From JAXLXE01 sp046328115 (GTDB lineage: Bacteria; Chloroflexota; UBA6077; JACCZL01): a stretch of 64,000 nucleotides of DNA. Location: contig JAXLXE010000002.1 of assembly GCA_046328115.1 (NCBI GenBank), forward strand, positions 868,001 to 932,000, read 5' to 3'. A program made the translations under genes and the position numbers. Under the pieces are notes generated by a model. It saw only the letters and a program-made list of their open reading frames with translations, was not told the origin of the DNA and did no database searches. Shown here piece after piece: positions 1-9,103 of the stretch; within the stretch, counting starts at the first letter, position 1; the number at the start of each line of letters is the position of its first letter.

Positions 1-1
1 C

Positions 2-709
2 CTGGACGACCAGGTGGGTCAGGTGCTGGCAGCGCTGGCGGAGGCCGGCTTTGCCGAGAACACGCGGATCATCTACACCACCGACCACGGCGAGCAGATC
101 GGCGAGCACGGGATGTGGTGGAAGAGCTCCATGTTCGAAGGCGCCGTAGGCATTCCCATGATCCTTACCGGGCCGGACGTGCCGGTGGGCAAGAGCTCGG
201 CCACACCAGTCAACCTCACGGACTGCTTCCCGTCGATTGTCGACGCGGTGGGCGCCAACCTGGCTCCCCAGGACAGTACGCTGCCCGGCACGTCGCTGTT
301 CCAGATCGCGCAGCAGGAGGATGCAGACCGCGTTACCTTCAGCGAATACCACGCCATCCTGTCACCCACCGCGGCCTTCATGGTCCGTGACGCGCGATAC
401 AAGCTAGTCCACTACCCCGGCATGCCGCCGCAGCTTTTCGACCTACAGACCGACCCGAGCGAGACGCGCGACCTGGGCACGGATCCGGGCCACGCCGGCA
501 CGCGTGCGCGGCTGGAGTCTGAGCTACGAAGGATCTGCGACCCAGCGGCCACCAACGCCCGAGCCGTTGCCGACCAGCAGCGTCGAGTCCGCGAGCACGG
601 CGGCAAGGAGGCCGTACTGGCCGCCGGCGTCAAGATCCCTTACACGCCGGCGCCCGAGCAGTTCGATCCGGCGCCCGTGGAGGCACGGGAGCGCGCGAAG
701 CGGGGGTAG
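2..709 (+). CDS. Sulfatase family hydrolase, C-terminal part (5' end outside window)
   Basis: The reading frame is open from the first bases, so this is the last 235 residues of a longer gene. The motif TTDHGEQIGEHG followed by WWKSSMFEG is the metal-binding Asp-His and downstream Lys region of the alkaline-phosphatase-fold sulfatases (choline-sulfatase/arylsulfatase type). The tail has the usual LFDLQTDPSET segment found near the end of these enzymes. The nucleophile motif (CxPxR) would lie upstream of the window and cannot be checked, so a phosphonate or phosphodiester hydrolase of the same fold is also possible. No signal peptide can be judged. The next gene is convergent. Confidence 0.9.
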   Translation: MDDQVGQVLAALAEAGFAENTRIIYTTDHGEQIGEHGMWWKSSMFEGAVGIPMILTGPDVPVGKSSATPVNLTDCFPSIVDAVGANLAPQDSTLPGTSLFQIAQQEDADRVTFSEYHAILSPTAAFMVRDARYKLVHYPGMPPQLFDLQTDPSETRDLGTDPGHAGTRARLESELRRICDPAATNARAVADQQRRVREHGGKEAVLAAGVKIPYTPAPEQFDPAPVEARERAKRG

Positions 710-740
710 GGCGGGACGGAACTAAGGGACTGCAGGGACG

Positions 741-1298
741 TCAAGGACGACGGGAACGCTCGTGGATGCGGGCGCGGGTCATGCGTTCGCGGAGGCCACC
801 TTCTCGGACAAAGGCACGCTCGAGCTGGCGGATCTGTCGGTCGAGGAGATAGCTCGTGACGCGGATCAGTCCGATGATGACGTTTGCGGAGATCGTGGGA
901 TCCGGACTCTCAATCCCGCATTGAAAGGTCTCCTAGCTGGAATCGGGGACGCGATTTAGTTGTCGGAGGCGCTGGGCGTACGGGTGGTGGCTGTCCCACT
1001 CGGCTAGCACGCGGGTTTTGAGGTAGTCGCGGTAGTCTTCCAGCAACTCCTCGAGGCTGGCTCGCGCGACGTTCGTGAGCTTGATCTCCGTCTCTTTCGA
1101 GGTACCTGAGGCCACGCTGCCTTCAATAATGTTCTGCTTGCCGGAGCGGGCGGCCTGGACCATCTGGTCGTGGGTGCGGCTGCGCGGATCGATGAACTTC
1201 CGACAGAAGTAGACCGTTGCCTGGTAGACGATGTCTGCCTTCTGGTAGCTCAGAAGCTGCTTGTAGCCGCCGTGCGGCGGGATGAAACCGGTGGGCAT
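741..1298 (-). pseudogene. Four-helix-bundle (S23/IVP-like) protein gene interrupted by an in-frame amber codon
   Basis: From ATG 1298 the frame gives HGGYKQLLSYQKADIVYQ, then RSRTHDQMVQAARSGKQN and TSKETEIKLTNVARASLEEL, characteristic of the four-helix-bundle family related to the 23S rRNA intervening-sequence protein. The frame stops at TAG 933-935 after 121 residues. The same frame then continues past the stop without a shift: ISANVIIGLIRVTSYLLDRQIRQ and LERAFVREGGLRERM, ending at TGA 741-743. This is the expected C-terminal helix of the family, so the coding region totals about 185 codons, the usual length. One nonsense change (or a sequencing error) explains the break. Family proteins are small and their function outside rRNA intervening sequences is largely unknown. 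A long inverted repeat sits directly upstream. Confidence 0.8.
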
Positions 1299-1310
1299 TG
1301 CTGGTCAAAA

Positions 1311-1378
1311 GACCAAAAGGACTGCAAGGACCAAAGGGGCAGACTCTCGTCCTTTAGGTCCTTGCAGTCCTTTTGGTC
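1311..1378. repeat. Long inverted repeat (22-bp perfect arms) upstream of the four-helix gene
   Basis: Positions 1311-1332 and 1357-1378 are exact reverse complements around a 24-nt spacer. Further partial pairing continues inside the spacer (CAAAGG against CCTTTA). The arms are built from a GGACTGCAAGGACC-like motif, and a degenerate copy (AAGGGACTGCAGGGACGTC) lies at 724-742, just past the 3' end of the same gene. On the minus strand the repeat falls between the TPP enzyme stop and the four-helix start. It could terminate the long upstream operon, but there is no clear U tract. Confidence 0.8.
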
Positions 1379-1389
1379 CTTTCCTCTCG

Positions 1390-3027
1390 CTAAGTCGAGT
1401 ACACCGAGAACTTCGCCGTGGTCGCTCGGGCCCGGTGGTCCGTCCTCACGTTGACCAGCGCCGGGCGGCCGCTGGCGAAGGCCCGCTCCAGGGCTGGGCG
1501 GATCTGGGAGGGCTCCTCCACGTACTCGCCATGGCAGCCCAGCGCCTCGGCCATCTTGTCGTAGCGGGTGTAGCCCAGGTTGCGGCCAGGCTTGTTGCCC
1601 TCTGGATCGCCCGTCCAGCCGCCGTTCAGGCTTACCACGCACACCACCGGGATGTTGTGGCGGACGGCGGTATCTAGCTCCATGCCATTCAGGCCGAACG
1701 AGCCGTCGCCGTGGAGGACCAGCACCTGCTTGTCCGGGTGCGCTACCTTGACGCCGAGGCCAAACGGCAGCCCTACGCCCATCGTGCCCCAGACACCGGA
1801 GTTCAGCCGATGGCCAGGCTCGAACGTGGGGATGGACTGGCGGCCGTAGTTCAGGATCTCCTGGCCGTCCACTACGAGGTACGCGTCGCGGTTCAAGAAA
1901 TCGCGGACCTCCTTGCAGAGGCGCAGCGGGTGGATCGGTTTGGCGTCGCTGCTCATCTGCTTCTCGGCCTCGGCCGACTTATCCTGGTGAACCTGTCGCA
2001 AGTGGTCCACCCACGCGCTGTAGCGGCCCGAGCTGAGCTTCCCACCCTCAGCCAGTAACTGCTCCAGCACGGCCTTGGCATCGCCGATCACGCCCACGTC
2101 GCACGGTCGGGTCAGGCCGATCTCGCCTGGATCGATATCAATCTGGACAAGCTTGGCGTCGCGGCGGAACCGCGGTGGCGTGAAGTGGCCACTCATGTAG
2201 TTCATGCGGGTGCCGATGACCACCAGGCAGTCCGCCTCGCGGAATGCCGTGGAGCGCGCGGCCAGGAACGACAGGGCGTGGTCATCCGGCGCCACGCCGC
2301 GGCCCTGGGGAGTGGTGAAGAACGGGATGCCGGACCGCTCCACGAACCGCTGGAATTCGGCAGATGCCTCAGACCAGAGGATCCCCGTGCCGCTCACGAT
2401 GATCGGCCGCTCCACGGTGGCCAGCAGCGCCAGCGCTTCGTCGATGGACTGCTGATCAGCTCGCGGTCGAGGGCGGGTCATGCGGGCGTGCGAGTCCGGG
2501 TAGATCACGGAATCCTCGTCCACATCCTTGTAGAGCACGTCGCCCGGCATGTCCAGGTATACGGGACCGGGGCGACCAGTGCTGGCCTGGCGGAGGGCGG
2601 TGTCCACCATCTCTGGGACACGGCGTGGGTCGAGGCAGCGATCCGCCCACTTGGTGATGGGTTTGAAGACGCTGAGCTGATCGCACTCCTGGAAGATCCC
2701 GCGGCCGGTGGTGACCAGCGGCGCCGCGCCGCCAATGGCGAGGAGCGGCGCGGCGTCCGCCCAGGCGTTGCCCACGCCCGTGACCAGGTTAGTCGTGGCC
2801 GGTCCGGAGGCGGCCATGCACACGCCAACCCGATTCGTCACCCGTCCCCAGGCGTGGGCCATCATGGCAGCGGCCTGCTCGTGGCGGACGTCGATGGAGC
2901 GGATGCCCTCCTCGATGCAGGCGGACTCGGCGTCCAGCATCGGCCCGCCCATCAAGTAGAACATCGTGTCAACGCCCTGAGCGCGCAGCGCGCGAGCCAG
3001 GATCTGCGATCCGTTTACCGTTCCCAT
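1390..3027 (-). CDS. Thiamine-pyrophosphate enzyme, oxalyl-CoA decarboxylase/2-hydroxyacyl-CoA lyase-like
   Basis: 545-residue TPP enzyme of the acetolactate synthase superfamily. The catalytic Glu of the N-terminal TPP-binding domain is E50 in DVRHEQAAAM, and the C-terminal HGDGSFGLNGMELDTAV to LNGGW segment is the GDG...N cofactor and Mg motif. The end of the domain (LGYTRYDKMAEALG) resembles oxalyl-CoA decarboxylase and 2-hydroxyacyl-CoA lyase more than acetolactate synthase. The immediately upstream gene is a CoA transferase, the arrangement of the frc-oxc pair in oxalate degradation. Start chosen at ATG 3027, which has an AAGGAGAAGAG ribosome-binding site; the longer reading from 3069 lacks one. 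It is the last gene of a long minus-strand operon. Substrate is inferred; a glyoxylate carboligase-like role is not excluded. Confidence 0.85.
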   Translation of the reverse strand: MGTVNGSQILARALRAQGVDTMFYLMGGPMLDAESACIEEGIRSIDVRHEQAAAMMAHAWGRVTNRVGVCMAASGPATTNLVTGVGNAWADAAPLLAIGGAAPLVTTGRGIFQECDQLSVFKPITKWADRCLDPRRVPEMVDTALRQASTGRPGPVYLDMPGDVLYKDVDEDSVIYPDSHARMTRPRPRADQQSIDEALALLATVERPIIVSGTGILWSEASAEFQRFVERSGIPFFTTPQGRGVAPDDHALSFLAARSTAFREADCLVVIGTRMNYMSGHFTPPRFRRDAKLVQIDIDPGEIGLTRPCDVGVIGDAKAVLEQLLAEGGKLSSGRYSAWVDHLRQVHQDKSAEAEKQMSSDAKPIHPLRLCKEVRDFLNRDAYLVVDGQEILNYGRQSIPTFEPGHRLNSGVWGTMGVGLPFGLGVKVAHPDKQVLVLHGDGSFGLNGMELDTAVRHNIPVVCVVSLNGGWTGDPEGNKPGRNLGYTRYDKMAEALGCHGEYVEEPSQIRPALERAFASGRPALVNVRTDHRARATTAKFSVYST

Positions 3028-3085
3028 CTCTTCTCCTTGCCGCGGCGTCAGCGCCGCGGCGCCCCCCAAATCACGGCTGCGTCGC

Positions 3086-4324
3086 CTAGATGACCTGCTC
3101 GGCCTTCAGCTTTTGGACCTTCTCCGGACCGAAACCGAGCATCTCCCCATACACCTCCTCGTTGTGCTCGCCAAGCAGCGGTGACGCCGTCACGGGCACG
3201 AACGAGTCAGACATCTTTACCGGCCAGCCGGGCATGGTGAAGTCACCACGAACCGCGTGATTCACCGTCACGAACATGCCCCGCTCGCGGAGGTGTGGAT
3301 CGTCGCGGAGCTCCGCGGTATCCAGCACCGCGCCGGCGGGCACACCCGCCGCACCCAGCGTCTCCATGACCGTTCGCTTGTCATGCTGCGTGGTCCAGCC
3401 GGAGATGATCTCGTCGATCGTCTCCTTGTTGAGGAAGCGATCCCGCGGCGTTGCGAAGCGCGAGTCGGTCAATAGATCTTCGCGGCCGATCACGCTGAGC
3501 AGCCGCTCCCACTGATGGTTGCCGGCGCGCGTCGTGTAGATGTAGCAAAAGTCGTTCTCGCCACCGCCTTTGCACGGGTACACCTCGCTGGGTGAGGTTG
3601 TTCCCAACGCGCTCTGGTTACCTCGCCGCGGCGGGTGCGAGCCCCACAACGCCAGCGAGGCGTAAGCGATACGGCCAAAGTTGATCACCGCCTCCTGCAT
3701 GGCAACCTCGATGCGCTGGCCGCGGCCCGTGGTGTGGCGCTGGTTCAGAGCGGCCAGGATGCCGATGGCCGTGTGCAGGCCGGTACCAGTATCGCCAATG
3801 GTGGGTCCGGGCTTCAGCGGCCTGCCGCCGGCCTCGCCGGTGGTGGCCAGCGATCCGCCCGCCGCCTGGGCGATCATGTCAAAGGAGAGGAACTTCCCGT
3901 ACGGTCCGCTCGGCGCGAAGCCCTTGATCTGGGCGTAAACCATGCGCGGGTTGAGCTCGCTCACCACGTCGTAGCCAAAGCCCAGCCGTTCGATGACGCC
4001 AGGCCCGAAGTTCTCGATGAACACGTCGCCCTGGCGGATCAGGTCGCGCAGCATCTCTTTGCCGCGCTCGTCCTTCAAGTTGAGCGTCACGCTCCGCTTG
4101 TTGGCGTTGAGCAGCATGAAATAGTGCGAATCCACGCCCGCCTTGTCCGTAGACGCGCGACGACCTTGATCCCCCTGAGTAGGCTCCTCCACCTTGATCA
4201 CGTCTGCGCCAAGCCAGGCGAGCGTCTCCGTACACGACGTGCCGGCCTCGAACTGCGTCAGGTCGATGACTTTGATCCCCGCCAGCGCTGGTGGGCCAGA
4301 GGCCACCCCATTCGACTGCCCCAT
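3086..4324 (-). CDS. CaiB/BaiF family (class III) CoA transferase
   Basis: 412 residues, the normal family length (about 400). The N-terminal GIKVIDLTQ, LGADVIKVEEP, LNLKDERGKEM and VFIENFGPGVIERLG segments are family hallmarks. The catalytic Asp that forms the acyl-anhydride intermediate is D178 in GPTIGDTGTG (equivalent to Asp169 of formyl-CoA transferase). The enzyme moves CoA between carboxylic acids in the cytoplasm. Start taken at ATG 4324 because AGGAGG sits 6 nt upstream; the longer reading begins at a TTG inside that site. Lying between HyuB and an oxalyl-CoA-decarboxylase-like enzyme, it probably activates the acid released by the hydantoinase for C-C cleavage. Substrate unknown. 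Confidence 0.93.
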   Translation of the reverse strand: MGQSNGVASGPPALAGIKVIDLTQFEAGTSCTETLAWLGADVIKVEEPTQGDQGRRASTDKAGVDSHYFMLLNANKRSVTLNLKDERGKEMLRDLIRQGDVFIENFGPGVIERLGFGYDVVSELNPRMVYAQIKGFAPSGPYGKFLSFDMIAQAAGGSLATTGEAGGRPLKPGPTIGDTGTGLHTAIGILAALNQRHTTGRGQRIEVAMQEAVINFGRIAYASLALWGSHPPRRGNQSALGTTSPSEVYPCKGGGENDFCYIYTTRAGNHQWERLLSVIGREDLLTDSRFATPRDRFLNKETIDEIISGWTTQHDKRTVMETLGAAGVPAGAVLDTAELRDDPHLRERGMFVTVNHAVRGDFTMPGWPVKMSDSFVPVTASPLLGEHNEEVYGEMLGFGPEKVQKLKAEQVI

Positions 4325-4391
4325 ACATCGCCTCCTCAACGGTGAGTGCTCCAGGCGATGATAGCGCGACGCGGCTGCCCCAGGCAGTCCC

Positions 4392-6107
4392 TTAGGGCTG
4401 TCGAGCGGCGCGGAGGGCAGCCGTCTCCTCCTGGCTCACCTGGCCAGACGCATCGAGCACTACGCCGTACTCGTCATGCGCCGCCTGTACAGAGACCTTG
4501 CCGTCCCGCACGTCTTCCGCCACCAGGCGCGGCTCGCGCTGCATCGGATCGCCGTGGCCGCCCGCGCCCGCCAGATAGTGACGGAGCAGGTCACCGTCAC
4601 CCAGGGTGTAGTAGCCCTTTGAGGTGGTGGGCCGCTCCTCGCCGCCCTGGATCAGGATATTGCGGGAGGGCATGCCCGGTTTGCCGCCGGCGAGGCCCCA
4701 CGGCTGATAGAGCAGCCGATCCGTCCGGAGCTGGAGGGCGCCCTCGCGTTCCAGGAACCGGTACTCCCGCACCATTGCCAGGCCCCCGCGGTGTTCGCCC
4801 GCGCCGCCGCTATCCGTGACGTAGGCATACTGCTCGATGCGTAGCGGCTGTTCTGCCTCGATCTGCTCAATGGGGTTGTTGGAGAAGTTCGCTACCGCGC
4901 TCGAGCAGCCGTCGATGCCATCCTGGTCCGGCCGGCCGCCCCACGAGCCGTGGAGGAACTCCAGGAACACGAACGGCCGACGGTCGGCGTAGTAACCGCC
5001 GATGGTGATTCCGGTGTCGCCGCCGGACTCGCAGGCGGGAACGCGATCCGGCGCCAGCTTCGCCAACGCTCCGTACAAGGCATTGGCCATGCGGAACCCG
5101 GTCAGACCCCGCGCGGCGACGGGCGCGGGGAGATGTGGATTGATCACCGTGCCCTCGGGCACGTGCACCGTGATCGGGCGGAAGTAGCCGCCGTTGTTCG
5201 GGATACCCGCGTCCATCAGCCCGCGGACGCACGCGTACACGGCGGAGCGGGCAAACGAGCCCGTGGCATTGATGGCGCCACGCACTTGCGGCGCCGTGCC
5301 CGAGTAGTCCACGTGCAACGAGTCGCCACGAACGGTGACCGTGGCCTGGATCGGGATGGGGTCTGGATCAAGCCCGTCGTCGTCGATGTAGTCGGTGAAC
5401 GTGTAGTCACCGTCCGGCCAGCGGCTGATCTCCGCCCGAGCCAGCCGCTCGGTGTAAGCCATCAGCTCGTCGAGGGCCGTGAACAGCTCGGTCTGCCCCC
5501 ACCGCGAGACCAGCTCGTTCACTCCACGCTCTCCCACGTGGATGGCTGCAAGCTGGGCCCGCAGATCGCCCATGAGGTTGTCGGGCACCCGCACATTGCG
5601 CTCGATGATGTCGAACACGGCCTCGTTCGGCCGACCCACGTCGTAGAGCTTCAATGGCGGGATCCGCAGCCCTTCCTGGTAGATCTCCGTGGAGTCAGAG
5701 GCGTTGCCCCCCGCCACCCGACCACCGATGTCCGTGTGGTGGGCAATGGTGGCCGTGTACGCCACGTGGGCACCGCCTAGGAACAGCGGCTTGATCAGGA
5801 AGATGTCCGGCAGATGGGTCCCACCCTCGTAGGGATCGTTCAGGATGATGACGTCGCCCTCGCGCAGGTTGCCGCCAAACTTGGCGAGCACGGCGTCCAT
5901 GGCATCCGGAATCGAGCCGATCTGCATGGGCAGCGTGAAACTCTGGGCGTAGAGCTCGCCGCTCAGCGAGCAGAGCGCGCCAGAGAGATCGTTCGAGCTC
6001 TTGAGGTTCTGCGAGTAGGCCGTGCGCATGATGGTCAGCGCCATCTCGTCCACCACGGACTCGATGGAGTTCTTCACAAGCTCCAGGGTGATCGGATCGG
6101 TGCTCAC
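4392..6107 (-). CDS. hyuB: Hydantoinase B/oxoprolinase subunit B family protein
   Basis: 571 residues, typical of the HyuB family. ITLELVKNSIESVVDEM at the N-terminus, ILNDPYEGGTHLPDI and the C-terminal SKGYYTLGDGD region are characteristic. The partner of HyuA in ATP-dependent cleavage of a cyclic amide or carboxylation of a ketone (N-methylhydantoinase, 5-oxoprolinase and acetone carboxylase all share this fold). Its ATG overlaps the stop of hyuA by 4 bp (6104-6107), so the two are translationally coupled and should be made in equal amounts. Sequence alone does not fix the substrate. Confidence 0.92.
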   Translation of the reverse strand: MSTDPITLELVKNSIESVVDEMALTIMRTAYSQNLKSSNDLSGALCSLSGELYAQSFTLPMQIGSIPDAMDAVLAKFGGNLREGDVIILNDPYEGGTHLPDIFLIKPLFLGGAHVAYTATIAHHTDIGGRVAGGNASDSTEIYQEGLRIPPLKLYDVGRPNEAVFDIIERNVRVPDNLMGDLRAQLAAIHVGERGVNELVSRWGQTELFTALDELMAYTERLARAEISRWPDGDYTFTDYIDDDGLDPDPIPIQATVTVRGDSLHVDYSGTAPQVRGAINATGSFARSAVYACVRGLMDAGIPNNGGYFRPITVHVPEGTVINPHLPAPVAARGLTGFRMANALYGALAKLAPDRVPACESGGDTGITIGGYYADRRPFVFLEFLHGSWGGRPDQDGIDGCSSAVANFSNNPIEQIEAEQPLRIEQYAYVTDSGGAGEHRGGLAMVREYRFLEREGALQLRTDRLLYQPWGLAGGKPGMPSRNILIQGGEERPTTSKGYYTLGDGDLLRHYLAGAGGHGDPMQREPRLVAEDVRDGKVSVQAAHDEYGVVLDASGQVSQEETAALRAARQP

Positions 6108-8173
6108 GGCTGCTCCAGAATCAGATTGGCATGGTCATCCCGGCGTACTGTCCAGCCCGGTGGGACCACGGTGGTGGCGTCGTATTCCTCGACGATAAGG
6201 GGACCCGCTGATGCCCCCAGACCGATGTCGCCGCGTCCGACCACGGGGGTCGGGAGCGCACCGATGGCGGGCCCGAAGTAGGCAGATCGGTCCGCCGATC
6301 GGCCGGCCGATGCCAGTTCGTGACGAACAGACGGCATCTCGATTGCCGCCCGCGCGATGAGGCGCAGGTTCACCAGCTCAATGCGGTCGCGCGAGTCGTG
6401 ATGGCCATACACCCGCAGGTGTTCCGCCTCGAAGTCCGCGGCGATCCGTTCCAGGTCCTCAACAGCTATCCGCTCGCCCGCGGCGATCCGGAGCTCGGTG
6501 GCCTGGCCGCGGTAGCGCAGGTCGAGCACCCGCTGGACCACGACGCTCTCCGCCGCGTACCCCTCATCGCGCAGCGTAGCCACCGCGGTCGACTCCAGCG
6601 CATCGAGGCCGCGGACGATCTCATCCGCGCCGCGCGTGCCAAGCGCACGCCGCAGCGCTTGCACCAGCTCATGGCGAGGCTCCGCGAACAGGAGGCCAAA
6701 CGCGCTGAACAGGCCCGGCCACGGTGGCACGATGACGCGGCCAATCCCAAGCTGGCGGGCTACCTCCACAGCGTGGACGGGCCCATTGCCGCCGAACGCC
6801 ATCAGCACGCACCGGCGAGGGTCGCGACCGCGCTCCGTTGAGACCGCACGCGCAACTCGCACCATATTGGACACGGCCACCTGGTGCACGCCGTAGGCCG
6901 CCCGCTGGAGATCCAGGCCCAGCGGTCGCGCGACGCGATCGGTCAACTCGCGGCGCGCGGCCTCCCCGTCGATCGCGAGCGTCCCGCCCAGCAAATGTGT
7001 CTGGTTGAGGTACCCCAGACACAGGTTCGCGTCCGTCAGCGTGGGCTGGAGATTCCCCAGGCCATAGCAGACGGGTCCGGGGTTGGCTCCCGCGCTATCG
7101 GGGCCCACGCGCAACCCACCGCCGGAGTCCACCCGGACGATGCTCCCACCGCCAGCGCCGACCTCAGCGATGTCCAGCGCGGGCACACGGAGCAGGTGCC
7201 CGCCACCCTTGAACATGCGGCTACCCGCGCTGATGCCGGCGCCCACCTCGTATTCAGCCATCTGGAACGCGCGGCCATCCTCCAGGATGGAGGCCTTGGC
7301 TGTGGTGCCTCCCATGTCCACCGTGATCACGTTGGGCTCGCCGATCTGGGTGGCCAGCCGCAGCGCCGCCACCACACCACCGGCCGGACCTGACTCAACG
7401 ATGTGGACCGGCCGCTGGCGCGCCGTGGTGGCCCGCATGACACCGCCATTGGACTGCATCACCAGGAGCGGCGACGTGACGCCGGACTCCTGGAGACCTC
7501 GCTCCAGGGCACCCAGGTAGCGGTCAACCACCGGGCCAATGTAGGCGTTGATGGCCGTTGTGGAGGTGCGCTCGTATTCACCCATCTCCGGCAGCACCTC
7601 GCTGGAGATGGACAGGTGCGTGTGGGGCAGCCGCTCGCGGATCAGCTCGGCCACGCGCCGCTCGTGGGTGGGGTTGGCGTAGGCGTGGATGAGCGAGACC
7701 GCCACCGCATCCACGCCACTGTCGACGAGCGCGTCGACGGCGTCCCGAACGCTGGCCTCGTCCAGCGACCTGACGACGCCACCATTCACGTCGAGACGCT
7801 CGTCCACCTCGAACCGGTGCCGCCTGAGCACCAGAGGCTGGGGCTTGGTCCAGCCCAGGTCGTAGAGTCGACCCACGCGGAGGCGGCGGATCTCGAGGAC
7901 GTCTCGGAAACCGCGCGTGGTGACCAGCCCGGTCCGGGCGCCTTTGTACTCCAAAATCGCATTGGTCGCCGCCGTCGTGCCGTGCACTACAGCGTCCGCG
8001 TCACCCGCGCGGAACCCGCCTCCCGCGAGCAGCGTGGCCAGCCCGCCTACCAGCGCAGAGACCACCTGATCGGCCGCGGACGAGACTTTGAGGGTCAGAA
8101 CGCGGCCATCCTGTGCGACCACCACGAGGTCGCTGAAGGTGCCGCCGATGTCAATGCCAACTCGAAAACGCAT
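6104..8173 (-). CDS. hyuA: Hydantoinase A/oxoprolinase subunit A family protein
   Basis: 689 residues with the ASKHA-type nucleotide-binding features of HyuA: RVGIDIGGTFSDLVVV at the N-terminus, VVHGTTAATNAILEYKGA, then VDMGGTTAKASI about residue 290 and GPVCYGLGN near 375. The family uses ATP to phosphorylate the substrate carbonyl before ring opening or carboxylation. It starts 3 bp after the stop of the upstream permease gene and overlaps hyuB by ATGA, so it belongs to the transporter operon. Candidate substrates are hydantoins, lactams or 5-oxoproline-like compounds; acetone carboxylase normally needs a third small subunit that is not encoded here. Confidence 0.92.
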   Translation of the reverse strand: MRFRVGIDIGGTFSDLVVVAQDGRVLTLKVSSAADQVVSALVGGLATLLAGGGFRAGDADAVVHGTTAATNAILEYKGARTGLVTTRGFRDVLEIRRLRVGRLYDLGWTKPQPLVLRRHRFEVDERLDVNGGVVRSLDEASVRDAVDALVDSGVDAVAVSLIHAYANPTHERRVAELIRERLPHTHLSISSEVLPEMGEYERTSTTAINAYIGPVVDRYLGALERGLQESGVTSPLLVMQSNGGVMRATTARQRPVHIVESGPAGGVVAALRLATQIGEPNVITVDMGGTTAKASILEDGRAFQMAEYEVGAGISAGSRMFKGGGHLLRVPALDIAEVGAGGGSIVRVDSGGGLRVGPDSAGANPGPVCYGLGNLQPTLTDANLCLGYLNQTHLLGGTLAIDGEAARRELTDRVARPLGLDLQRAAYGVHQVAVSNMVRVARAVSTERGRDPRRCVLMAFGGNGPVHAVEVARQLGIGRVIVPPWPGLFSAFGLLFAEPRHELVQALRRALGTRGADEIVRGLDALESTAVATLRDEGYAAESVVVQRVLDLRYRGQATELRIAAGERIAVEDLERIAADFEAEHLRVYGHHDSRDRIELVNLRLIARAAIEMPSVRHELASAGRSADRSAYFGPAIGALPTPVVGRGDIGLGASAGPLIVEEYDATTVVPPGWTVRRDDHANLILEQP

Positions 8174-8176
8174 GCG

Positions 8177-9097
8177 TTACACCCGGAGGCGCGGGTCAAG
8201 CGCATCGCGCAGACCATCGCCGAGGAGGTTGAAGGCCAGGACGGCCAGGATGATTGCGAGACCGGGAAAAACGACCGGCCAGGGTGATAGCTCGACAAGC
8301 TTCTGGCCAGTGTTCACCATGGTGCCCCAGGAGGGATCGGGCGGCTGGGTGCCCAGGCCCAGGAAGCTCAGCGAGGCCTCTGCCAGGATGGCCAGTGACA
8401 GGCTGAGGCTGGTCTGGACGATCAGCGGCGCGGCGATGTTGGGCAGAATGTGGTGAGACACGAGCCGCGGCCCGGACGCCCCACAGACACGCGCGGCGTC
8501 CACGAAGTCCCGGGTCTTCACGGACAGCGTGACGGCCCGCGCAAGCCGCGCGTACACCGGGGTGTAGACGATCCCGATGGCGATCATGGTATTGGTCAGG
8601 CTTGGCCCTAGCATGCCCACGATGCCCAGCGCGAGCAGGATGGTGGGGAACGCGAACACCACGTCCAGCACGCGGTTGATCGAGTCGTCGAGCACGCCCC
8701 CGGCGAAACCGCCCAGGACGCCCAGGCTGACGCCGGCCAGCAGCGCGATGGTCACGGAGATGGCTCCGACGTAGAGGGAGATGCGGGCGCCCCAGATCAC
8801 GCGGCTCAAGATATCGCGTCCGAACTCATCCGTGCCCAGCCAGTGCGCCACGCCGGGCGGCTCGAGCAGGCGCGTGGGGTTCATCTCCAGCGGGTCCTCA
8901 GGCGAGAGGTAAGGCGCGAACGCCGCCGCGAACGCCACAACGAGCAGGATGCAGGCGCCCGCCAGGGTCAGCCGGTTGCCCAGCAACCGCCGGGCCAGGT
9001 CGGAACGGCCGCGGGCAGATCGGCCCGTCGCAGACTGCACCGCGCCGCCACTGGTCACCGTGGCGGACACGCCGGGACTCCCTTGAACCGGACCCAT
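8177..9097 (-). CDS. ABC transporter permease, DppC/OppC type (first pair)
   Basis: 306-residue inner-membrane permease of the peptide/nickel uptake family. A short Ser/Gly-rich cytoplasmic N-terminus precedes the first membrane helix (about 42-62). HWLGTDEFGRDILSRVIWG and the cytoplasmic EAA-type loop (DAARVCGASGPRLVSHHILPN) that docks the ATPase are present. It ends with LNLLGDGLRDALDPRLRV, the classic DppC terminus. Stop and next start (hyuA) are 3 bp apart, and it follows the DppB-type gene by 6 bp. No ATPase gene is in the operon. Confidence 0.95.
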   Translation of the reverse strand: MGPVQGSPGVSATVTSGGAVQSATGRSARGRSDLARRLLGNRLTLAGACILLVVAFAAAFAPYLSPEDPLEMNPTRLLEPPGVAHWLGTDEFGRDILSRVIWGARISLYVGAISVTIALLAGVSLGVLGGFAGGVLDDSINRVLDVVFAFPTILLALGIVGMLGPSLTNTMIAIGIVYTPVYARLARAVTLSVKTRDFVDAARVCGASGPRLVSHHILPNIAAPLIVQTSLSLSLAILAEASLSFLGLGTQPPDPSWGTMVNTGQKLVELSPWPVVFPGLAIILAVLAFNLLGDGLRDALDPRLRV

Positions 9098-9103
9098 CCA
9101 CGG

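Noticed and set aside
762..959. Small plus-strand frame of 65 codons
   Set aside because: Antisense to the C-terminal part of the four-helix gene, which explains the region better.
2185..3093. Plus-strand open frame of 302 codons opposite the first TPP enzyme
   Set aside because: Shadow of the TPP enzyme; His/Gly/Arg-rich translation with no recognisable domain.
4383..4396. 12-bp match (inverted) to the motif at 723-734 near the four-helix gene
   Set aside because: It overlaps the hyuB stop codon and is short enough to be chance; not counted as another copy of the repeat.
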